Assembly (NCBI GenBank): GCA_963763085.1
Contig: CAVXNB010000004.1
Span: 62,001 to 126,000 of the forward strand
Source: CAVXNB01 sp963763085
Lineage (GTDB): Bacteria > Actinomycetota > Acidimicrobiia > Acidimicrobiales > Bog-793
Direction: 5' to 3'
Length of the DNA: 64,000 nucleotides
The translations under genes were made by a program, and so were the position numbers. Positions within the stretch are counted from its first letter, which is position 1, and each line of letters starts with the position of its first letter. Positions 26,040 through 32,663 of the stretch are shown piece by piece. The notes beneath the pieces were generated by a model. The model ran no database searches and was not told the origin of the DNA. It saw nothing but the letters and a program-made list of their open reading frames with translations.

Positions 26040-27059
26040 TCAGGCGAATCGACTCAGGTAGCTCTCGGCCAGGTCGCAGCTGTCGAGTGTGTAGGCCGCC
26101 CCGAGCTCGCGTGCGATATCGACGGCGTTGTGCGATCCGATCCACGCCACGAGCAGGAGGCGCCGGAAGAGGATGAACGTCCAGATCTCGGCTTCGTCCT
26201 CGGGCGAGATCTCCCCGAGCCGGCGGTAGCCGCGCAGCCAGCTCTCCACGAGCTCGGGTACCTGCGGGCGGTGCTCGAAGAAGCTCACGGTCGTGCCGAG
26301 ATCGTAGAGGTACCAGCTGAAGCCGCAGTCGTCGAAGTCGATCACGCTGACGGACCCGTCATCGACGAGCAGGTTCGCGAGTCGCGTGTCGGCGTGGACG
26401 AGGCCGTAGCGGTCGCGACCGGTCCCGTAGGCGGCGAGCCGGCGCTTCAAGGTGGCGTCGAGTCGCCCGAGCACCTCGCGCTCGTGCGCGCCGACCCCGA
26501 CGCCCTCCTGCCAGCGCCCCCAGCGCGCCTCGCTGCCGAAGGCGGCGTCGTAGTCCCAATGGAAGCGGGCGAAGTCGCTCGGCCGCGTCCAGTCCCGGGA
26601 GTGGCGGTGCATGCGGGCGGTCAGCTCGCCGAGCGCCTCGAAGCTGTCGGTGTCCTGCTCGAGCGGTTCCACCCCAGGAAGAAACTCGAACATCACGCAG
26701 TAACGCTCCTCCCCCGTCCCGGCGTCGGTCAAGGCGACGACCCGGTCGCCGTTCGAGGCCGGCACGACCCGCGGCGTTCGCACGCCGGCCTCGGCCCGCA
26801 GCGCGTCCATCCAGGCGAGCTCCGACGCGATCTCCTGGCGCGTGTGGTAGCGGAGGCGGTGCACGCGCAGCGCCTTCGGGCCGGCCACGGGGTCGTCGAC
26901 CCTGTACGTGGCGTTCTCCGAGACGTTCAGCAGCTCGACGGTGGCACCGGGATCGATGTCGAAGCGCTGGACGGCGAGGCGGGCGACCGAAGTGACCCTC
27001 TCCAGGACGTCGCCGTCCGCGGACAGATCGTGGACGGGCGCAGGCTCGTCGGGGCTCAG
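26040..27059 (-). CDS. APH-fold small-molecule kinase (amino-alcohol kinase candidate)
   Basis: A phosphotransferase of the APH/choline kinase/homoserine kinase II family. The catalytic loop is YGLVHADTRLANLLVDDG (H-x-D...N) and the metal motif is VSVIDFDDCGFSWYLYDLG. FEFLPGVEPLEQ is the hinge. In mycobacteria the homologous microcompartment gene is a 1-amino-2-propanol kinase. Conserved sequence runs upstream to the BMC-T stop with no ATG/GTG/TTG there; a CTG overlapping that stop (CTGA at 27056-27059) has GGGGAG upstream and gives 339 aa. A GTG at 26888 would delete the nucleotide-binding lobe (VARLAVQRFDIDPGATVELL). Start is therefore tentative. Confidence 0.82.
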   Translation of the reverse strand: MSPDEPAPVHDLSADGDVLERVTSVARLAVQRFDIDPGATVELLNVSENATYRVDDPVAGPKALRVHRLRYHTRQEIASELAWMDALRAEAGVRTPRVVPASNGDRVVALTDAGTGEERYCVMFEFLPGVEPLEQDTDSFEALGELTARMHRHSRDWTRPSDFARFHWDYDAAFGSEARWGRWQEGVGVGAHEREVLGRLDATLKRRLAAYGTGRDRYGLVHADTRLANLLVDDGSVSVIDFDDCGFSWYLYDLGTTVSFFEHRPQVPELVESWLRGYRRLGEISPEDEAEIWTFILFRRLLLVAWIGSHNAVDIARELGAAYTLDSCDLAESYLSRFA

Positions 27060-27721
27060 TGCTCTCTCCCCGCCACCGATCCCAGCACGCGGGTGATCTG
27101 CTCTTGGGCGCGCAGCACGTCCTCAGTCTGCCCGCTCAGGTAGATCCGCCCCGCGACGCCGATCATCGACACGTCCACGAGCGTGACGTCGGGTGCAACG
27201 CGCTCCGCCTCGTTGGCGGCCACGGCTGCGAACAGCGCCGGCGTCATCTCGTACACGAGCAGCGTCTCGCCGGGCAGGATCATCGAGGCTTGGCGGTTGC
27301 GGTTGATGATGACGGCGTGCTGGTCGGTGATGTCCTCGATCACGTCGGAGTAGAGGGTGCGGGGCCGGAGCTGGTCAGCTGCGCTCGCGTGCAGGCCGTC
27401 GAGGATCGCCTGGCCGGCCCGCTCCACCTCCGCCAGGTCGCTGCCGTGGATCTCCAGCACGCCGAACTGCCGCTCGACGAACAGGATGCCGGGCTCGACG
27501 CTCGGCACGGCCCGCAGCGCCAGGTCTGTCACCCGCTCGATCGCCAGCCCGGGGGCGACCTCCACGATGAGGGCGTGGTTGCCCTCGAACGGCGGGTAGC
27601 CCCGCGCCCGGGTCGGCGTCGCCATGTAGGCCGCGAATTGACGCTGCAGGTCGCGGACGAGCAGGTAGACCCTGAGCTCCGGGGCGGGTGGGGGCGACGC
27701 CGGTGACGTCGCCATGCTCAT
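27056..27721 (-). CDS. Microcompartment shell protein, tandem-domain BMC-T (copy 1)
   Basis: A 221-aa protein with two BMC folds in tandem: about residues 45-105 (HALIVEVAPGLAIERVTDLA, GILFVERQFGVLEIHGS) and 130-215 (TLLVYEMTPALFAAVAANEA, LVDVSMIGVAGRIYLSGQ). It would form pseudohexameric trimers that tile shell facets and often carry larger pores. ATG 27721 overlaps the BMC-H stop (ATGA). The arrangement resembles the trimeric shell protein of the Rhodococcus/Mycobacterium microcompartment. It is paralogous to the protein at 28871-29480. Confidence 0.9.
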   Translation of the reverse strand: MSMATSPASPPPAPELRVYLLVRDLQRQFAAYMATPTRARGYPPFEGNHALIVEVAPGLAIERVTDLALRAVPSVEPGILFVERQFGVLEIHGSDLAEVERAGQAILDGLHASAADQLRPRTLYSDVIEDITDQHAVIINRNRQASMILPGETLLVYEMTPALFAAVAANEAERVAPDVTLVDVSMIGVAGRIYLSGQTEDVLRAQEQITRVLGSVAGREH

Positions 27722-28002
27722 TCGCTCCCGCCGGCCTTGAAGTGCTTGCTGAGCTCGGGGTGCGGGCGAGGGATGACGTGGACGGAAATGAGCTGGCCGA
27801 CGCTGCCGGCCGTCTCCGCGCCCGCCTCGGTCGCCGCTTTGACGGCGCCGACGTCACCGACGATGGTGACGGCGACAAGGCCGTCACCCACCTCGTCGCG
27901 GCTCACGATGGTCACGTTCGCCGCCTTCACCATGGCGTCCGCGGCCGCCAGCGCGGCGACGTAGCCCTTGGTCTCGATCATGCCGATCGCGTGGTTGGAC
28001 AT
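27718..28002 (-). CDS. Microcompartment shell protein BMC-H (hexameric)
   Basis: A 94-aa single BMC domain, the normal hexamer subunit. It begins NHAIGMIETKGYVAALAAAD (the conserved G-x-I-E-T-x-G), continues ADAMVKAANV, the DGLVAVTIVGDVGAVKAATEAG strand-helix, and ends VHVIPRPHPEL, all canonical for PduA/EutM-type proteins. CAGGAGAGACAAC precedes the ATG. It is the only BMC-H here and would be the main facet tile. It follows the BMC-P gene after 53 nt. Confidence 0.96.
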   Translation of the reverse strand: MSNHAIGMIETKGYVAALAAADAMVKAANVTIVSRDEVGDGLVAVTIVGDVGAVKAATEAGAETAGSVGQLISVHVIPRPHPELSKHFKAGGSE

Positions 28003-28055
28003 GTTGTCTCTCCTGTCTTGATGGTCGAATCGCCGCCCGGCCGGCCGGAGGCCGG

Positions 28056-28367
28056 TCAGGCGCCCTTCTTCTGCGCCCTGGCTCGCGGCGCCGGCGAGGC
28101 CCGTTTGGACGGCCCGGCCTCCTCGGCAGGGACGTCGATGGAGCCGACGATCAGAGCGTCGATCGGCGGCGCCTTCCCAGGAAACCAAGCCGCTGCCACC
28201 GAACCCTGCGCGACCAGCACACGCTCTCCGATCCCGCTCCCGAGGACGTCGAAGGCGACGAGCCGGCTGCCGCTCCCCTCGAGCTCGACCTCGAGAAAGG
28301 CGCCGTTCGGTATCTCCTTCAGCCGGCGCGTGGACCACACGTTGCCGACGACCGTGGCCGTGATCAT
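28056..28367 (-). CDS. Microcompartment vertex protein BMC-P (EutN/CcmL family)
   Basis: A 103-aa pentamer-forming vertex protein: ITATVVGNVWSTRRLKEIPN at the start, ERVLVAQGSVAAAWF in the middle, and PIDALIVGSIDVP at the end of the domain. The family is usually 85-95 aa; the extra 20-residue C-terminal tail is basic and Pro/Ala-rich (SKRASPAPRARAQKKGA) and may contact cargo or be disordered. ATG 28367 overlaps the upstream stop (ATGA). Confidence 0.94.
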   Translation of the reverse strand: MITATVVGNVWSTRRLKEIPNGAFLEVELEGSGSRLVAFDVLGSGIGERVLVAQGSVAAAWFPGKAPPIDALIVGSIDVPAEEAGPSKRASPAPRARAQKKGA

Positions 28368-28874
28368 GAGTGCTCCTTCTCGACTGGGACGCCTTCGGCG
28401 CGGGCCCGGTCGCGACCGAGGGGCGTCAGGACGGCGTGCGGACCGAGGACGATCTTCGCGCCGGACCGCGCCGCCTCGCGGACGGCCGCCTCGGTCACCG
28501 CCCCCTTCTCGATCCGGTGCACCGGCCGGAACGAACCGGGCGCGGCCACCGGCGCAAAGCAGAAACGAAGCCTCCCCGCCCGCAAGTCCTCCCGCCTCTT
28601 GGGGTTCTCGAACAGATGAAGCAGCCGGCTCACGAATGCGGCCAGATCGGCGTCGGTGCGCAGCATCACCGTCTCGACCTCGCCTGAGGAGCCCGACGCC
28701 GCACCGGTTCGGGGCGGGCTCGCCTGCCAGTCGGGCGCCGCCTGTGCCCTGCGGGCCTGCGCCGTGCGGGCCTGCGCCGTGCGGGCCTGCGTCGTGCGCC
28801 AGCCCGGGCAGCAGATCGCTCAGCGCCTCGCGCACGAGCGCCCTCAGGCCTTCGGACGTCTGCAGGTCGCTCAT
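28364..28874 (-). CDS. Microcompartment-operon accessory protein (TPLxRD motif), frame-broken
   Basis: About 169 aa, encoded between a BMC-T and the BMC-P gene with ATGA overlaps on both sides. The N-terminus (SEGLRALVREALSDLLPGL) is an amphipathic helix like an encapsulation peptide, followed by a Gly/Pro/His low-complexity linker from a 15-bp tandem repeat, then DADLAAFVSRLLHLFENPKR and a C-terminal module GAVTEAAVREAARSGAKIVL...AVLTPLGRDRARAEGV. From memory, that 'ivlgxxavlTPLarDxAr' module recurs in other microcompartment-locus proteins. The N- and C-terminal parts are in different frames; the switch lies at about 28690-28800 and the span has one extra base. Role unknown: possibly a scaffold linking cargo to shell. 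Confidence 0.75.
28751..28795. repeat. 15-bp GC-rich direct tandem repeat in accessory protein gene
   Basis: Three consecutive 15-bp units of the form GCGGGCCTGCGCCGT (28751-28765, 28766-28780, 28781-28795; the last with one change), preceded by a degenerate copy. In the gene they encode repeats of Gly-Ala-Gly-Pro-His. The host gene changes frame in this neighbourhood. Confidence 0.88.
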
Positions 28875-29480
28875 CGCAGGCCCTCGAGAGCGGACTCGGC
28901 GGCGCCGGCGGCCTGGCGAACGTCGGCCTCGCGGCCGGCGAGGTACACGCGCCCGGTTGCGCCGATCATGCGGTAGTCGACGACCTTGATCTGCGCCGCC
29001 TTCTCGGCCTCGTTGGTGGCGAGGATGGCGTAAGAGGCGGGCTGCATCTCGAGGACGAACAGCGACTCGCCCGGGAGTGCCATCGAGCCCAGCTTGTTGC
29101 GGTTGATGAGGAAGGCATGTTGGGCGTCGAGCATCGTGACGATCTTCGACGCCAGGATCTGCGGGCGTGTCGCGTCCCGCGGCGGCGGCGCCGAGCGCCT
29201 CGAGCACCGAGGCGCCGGCGGCCTTCACCTCGTCGGTGGTCCCGTGAATCTCGAGGTAGCCGAACTGCCGCTCCACGACGAGAATGCCGGCGCGCACCTC
29301 CGCGTGCTTGAGCGCCACGTCGGTGAGGGGCTCGATGTCGAGTCCGGGCGCGACTTCGATGATCTGCGCGGCGACGTCGCTGCGCGGCAGGCTGCCCCGG
29401 ACCCACGTGCCGAGATACGACATCGTCTGCGGCTGCAGGCGGTCGAGGAAGATGAAGGAACGGAGCTCGCTCACCGTCAC
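28871..29480 (-). CDS. Microcompartment shell protein, tandem-domain BMC-T (copy 2), frame-broken
   Basis: About 203 aa, paralogous to the BMC-T at 27056-27721. N-terminal part (29480 to about 29175): ELRSFIFLDRLQPQTMSYLG, EVAPGLDIEPLTDVALKHA, GILVVERQFGYLEIHG. C-terminal part (about 29173 to 28871, other frame): MLDAQHAFLINRNKLGSMAL, SLFVLEMQPASYAILATNEA, VVDYRMIGATGRVYLAG. One extra base near 29174 (GCGGGACGCGACA) restores a single frame. GTG 29480 overlaps the aldehyde dehydrogenase stop (GTGA). Two different BMC-T proteins plus one BMC-H and one BMC-P match the shell set of the actinobacterial amino-alcohol microcompartment. Confidence 0.87.
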
Positions 29481-31095
29481 GCCTTCACGATCCGGCCGAG
29501 CTCTTCGAGAACCATGCGACGGATCTCCTCCCGGAGGCGCTCCGCTTCGGGCGTCATCGCCTCGCGGCCGGTCGCCGGAACGCCGGCGTAGGGGCCGGCG
29601 AGGGCGGCGCCGGCGAGGCGCCGGCCCGGGCCGCCGGACCTTCGGCGACGAGATTCGACGCCAGCGGGTAGGGCGGCACGTGCCCGTGGGGACGCTCCCA
29701 AGGGGTGAGCCCGGCGAAGTTGCCGAACGGCTCGCTGGCGTCGGAGTTGTACGCGACCTGGGTCCACTGCGTCAGGTGCTTCGGCTGCAGGTTCTCGGCC
29801 ACCGAGGACCGCCCGAAGTAGCCGGTCCCGACCGTCATCGTCGGCGCCAGGTTCGTCTCGATCCCCGAGCTGCCGAGGCTGTTGCCGACGTTGACGACGA
29901 CGCGCAGCACCCGCACCGAGGCGCTGTAGTCCATGATCGTCCTCGGGTTCGAGCTGTGGATGGCCGCCGAGTGCCCGGGACCCGTGATGCGGAGCACGGA
30001 CCGGGCGGCGTCGATGCCGCGGCTCGCGTTCGGCACCGTCACGAAGCCCAGGATCGGGCAGAGCTTCTCGTGCGCCAGCGGCTCCTCGGGGACGACGAGG
30101 TCGAACGGAGCCAGCAGGATCCGGGTGTCGCCGGCCACGCGGACGCCGGCCTCGGCGGCGATGAAGGCCGCATCCTTGCCGACGAAGCGCACGTCGAACG
30201 AGCCGTTCGGGAACACGAGGTCGCGCACGCGGTCCCGCTCGTCGTCCGCCAGCAGATAGGCGCCTTCCCGGTTCAGGTGGCGGAGGAGGTTGTCGCGGGC
30301 GGCCTCCTCGCAGATCAGAACCGACTCGTTGGTGCACAGCACCGAGTTGTCGAAGCTCTTCGAGTCCACGATGCGCTTGGCCGCCAGCGCCAGGTCGGCC
30401 GTCTGGTCGACGAGAACGGGGACGTTGCCGGGGCCGACGCCGATGGCCGGAGTGCCCGAGCTGTATGCGCTTCGTACCACGGCGGTGCCGCCGGTGGCGA
30501 CGATGACGTCGGTCCGGTCGTCGGTCATGAGGGCGTTGATCAGCGGCACCGACGGCTCGTCGACGACCTGGATGACCCCTTCGGGTGCGCCGGCCTCGAC
30601 GGCCGCGTCCGCCAGCGTGCGCGCCGCGTCCGCGCAGACCCCCTTGGCCATCGGATGCGGGCTCACGATGACGACGCTGCGGGTCATGAGGCACAGCAAG
30701 GCCTTGAAGAACACGGTCGCCACCGGGTTCGTGGACGGCGTCAGCGCCAGCACGACGCCCGCCGGCCGGGGAATCTCGAGGATCTTCACCGTTGGATCGA
30801 AACGGGCCGACACGTAGTCATGATCCCGGTACGCCTCCACGATGCCCGTGCTGCAGGCGACGTTCTTCAGCGCTTTGTGCTCCACGACCCCGAAACCGGT
30901 CTCGCTCACCGCCCATTCTGCGTACTCCCGGGCCTTGGCGGCGCCGGCCCGCGCTGCGGCTGAGACGATGCGATCCACGCTGTCCTTGTCGTAGCGCGAG
31001 AACGCGAGTGAGGCCCACTGGGCCTGTTGCAGCATCGCCCGAGCCCGGGGAACGCCGGCGGGCTCGGTCATGAGATCGACGACGATCTCGGTCAC
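29477..31095 (-). CDS. CoA-acylating aldehyde dehydrogenase (PduP-like) with C-terminal encapsulation peptide, frame-broken
   Basis: About 540 aa. The enzyme part (31095 to about 29640) has LALTPSTNPVATVFFKALL, PEGVIQVVDEPSVPLINALM, TGGTAVVRSAYSSGTPAIGV and the nucleophile Cys in DNSVLCTNESVLI: a CoA-dependent propionaldehyde/acetaldehyde dehydrogenase. After a Gly/Pro/Ala-rich linker, the frame that ends at 29477 encodes EAERLREEIRRMVLEELGRI, an amphipathic helix typical of microcompartment encapsulation peptides. The two parts are in different frames; the break lies in the GGCGCCGGCGAGG-type repeats at about 29590-29640. In the unbroken frame the protein ends at 29554 without the peptide. 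GTG 31095 overlaps the aminotransferase stop. Confidence 0.9.
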
Positions 31096-32375
31096 GTCCC
31101 GACCTTCCCGCTCTTGCGGACCTCTTGCCACGCCCTGCCGATCGCAACCTCGGTCCGCCCCAGCAGTTCCTCGGACAGCTCGGGGGTCATGAGGATCCCC
31201 GGCTTGTACTGCAGCACCCTCGGGTCGAGGGTGGAGAAGATCGCCCAGACCCCGCCGTCGTACAGGTGCTTCATGACGTACTTGGCGCCCTCCGGGTGGG
31301 CGAACTCGAGGCCCATCACAAGGCCGTTCTGCCGGATGCCGATCATCCAGTCGGGATAAGTGGCCTGGATCGACCGCAGGCCGCGCCCGATGAGGTCGGA
31401 CACGTAGTGGACCATCGACCGCGTCTCCGGGCGGCACGTGATCTCCAGGGTCTTGAGCGCCGCCACGCAGCCGAGCTCCGCGCCGCCGAACGTCGAGATG
31501 TGGCCGAAGCCGTCCTCGCTCAGCCATCCTCCGGCAGCCTCACTGACGAGAACGGCGGAGATGGGGTAGAGCCCGCCCGAGATGCCCTTGCCGGTCACGA
31601 GGATGTCGGGTTCGATCCCGTGCTTGGTGATGGCCCAGAGCTCACCGGTGCGCATCAGCCCGGTCTGCACCTCGTCGGCGATGTAAAGGGCCCCGTACCG
31701 CTCGCACAGCTGCTTCACGCTTTCGAGGTAACCGGGATCGGGAAGAGGGAAGCCATACGTCGCCGGGATGGTCTCCATGATCACGGCGGCGACGTCCCGC
31801 CCCCGGAGCGCCTCCTCCATCGCCGGCAGGTCGTTGAACGGCACGTGCGGGAACTCCTCGGGCCGGTCCGACAGGAACAGGGCGGCGAACCTGTCGTCCC
31901 CCGTGGCCACCGCCAGCCCGGTGTGCCCGTGGTAGGCCTTCACGATCGAGACGATCTTGCGCTTCTGCGTGGTGTGTCGGGCGGTCTTGAGCGCGATGTC
32001 GATCGCTTCGCCCCCGCCGCTGCCGTAGACGACCTTCGACATGTTGGCCGGAGCCGTCTCGACGAGCGCCTCAGCGAGCGCGGTTCGGGCGAGGGAAGGG
32101 AAGTGATGGTTGCCGATGTCGAAGTGCTGCATGGCCGCAGTCACCGCCTGCACGACCTCGGAGTTGCGATGACCGAGGTTGTAGGTCCCGCCGTTCAGAT
32201 GGACGTCGATGAGCCGCTTGCCCGAGACGTCGTAGATGAAGTACTCCTCCCGCCGGTCGATGACGAGCGGGACGCCGGAGTCGCTCCAGAACTGAGTCTT
32301 GTCCGGGTTCCAGAACTCCTTCGACTTGGCGAGCATCTCGCTCTTGGAGGCAAAGGCGATCATCTGGGCACTCAC
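31092..32375 (-). CDS. Class III PLP enzyme (aminotransferase / amino-alcohol phosphate phospho-lyase)
   Basis: A 427-aa fold-type I PLP enzyme. YGSGGGEAIDIALKTARHTT binds the phosphate, YHGHTGLAVATG follows, the DEVQTG aspartate contacts the ring nitrogen and VTGKGISGGLYPISA holds the PLP lysine. In the mycobacterial-type microcompartment a class III enzyme removes ammonia and phosphate from 1-amino-2-propanol phosphate to give propionaldehyde; an AgxT2-like phospho-lyase role fits the APH kinase and CoA-acylating dehydrogenase in the same operon. GTG 32375 has GAGGAGG upstream. It is the first gene of the operon. Confidence 0.9.
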   Translation of the reverse strand: MSAQMIAFASKSEMLAKSKEFWNPDKTQFWSDSGVPLVIDRREEYFIYDVSGKRLIDVHLNGGTYNLGHRNSEVVQAVTAAMQHFDIGNHHFPSLARTALAEALVETAPANMSKVVYGSGGGEAIDIALKTARHTTQKRKIVSIVKAYHGHTGLAVATGDDRFAALFLSDRPEEFPHVPFNDLPAMEEALRGRDVAAVIMETIPATYGFPLPDPGYLESVKQLCERYGALYIADEVQTGLMRTGELWAITKHGIEPDILVTGKGISGGLYPISAVLVSEAAGGWLSEDGFGHISTFGGAELGCVAALKTLEITCRPETRSMVHYVSDLIGRGLRSIQATYPDWMIGIRQNGLVMGLEFAHPEGAKYVMKHLYDGGVWAIFSTLDPRVLQYKPGILMTPELSEELLGRTEVAIGRAWQEVRKSGKVGT

Positions 32376-32488
32376 GGGAGAGCCTCCTCATCGGTTCAAC
32401 CGAAACTCTACCAAATCTGACCGTTATCTGTCAATCGGTTGACACCCGCTCTCGATCTGCTCAACCAAAAAGGGCCGGCCGGGAGCGC

Positions 32489-32512
32489 CGGCGCTGTCTC
32501 CGGCGCTGTCTC
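32489..32512. repeat. 12-bp tandem repeat abutting the palindromic element
   Basis: Two exact units of CGGCGCTGTCTC (32489-32500, 32501-32512), ending one base before the 100-bp element. GC-rich short repeats lie next to every copy of the element in this window. Confidence 0.85.
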
Positions 32513-32513
32513 C

Positions 32514-32613
32514 GGCGACATTCAATTTCAGTCGCAAACTTGCCTCCGTTAATGATTGCGACCAGTCGCAATCTCGATTGGAGGCAAGTTTGGAACTTTT
32601 TTCGAACATCGCC
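32514..32613 (+). repeat. 100-bp palindromic MITE/REP-like element, copy 1
   Basis: Structure: terminal inverted repeat GGCGACATTC (32514-32523) / GAACATCGCC (32604-32613, 8 of 10 matching); outer stem AAACTTGCCTCC (32536-32547) / GGAGGCAAGTTT (32580-32591, perfect); inner stem GATTGCGAC (32554-32562) / GTCGCAATC (32565-32573, perfect). Core 56 bp with 22-bp flanks. It lies between the divergent microcompartment operon and hydroxy-acid dehydrogenase gene, so it could affect either promoter. It encodes no protein. Confidence 0.88.
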
Positions 32614-32663
32614 GAGCTCTCCGGCCGTCGACCGGCCTCAGCGCTCGGCCTACTCTTGCGCCG

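Noticed and set aside
32556..32663. Longer N-terminus for the hydroxy-acid dehydrogenase and for other frames through the palindromes
   Set aside because: Similar peptide (LRPVAIS-type) appears wherever a frame crosses the repeat; it is repeat-derived, not conserved protein.
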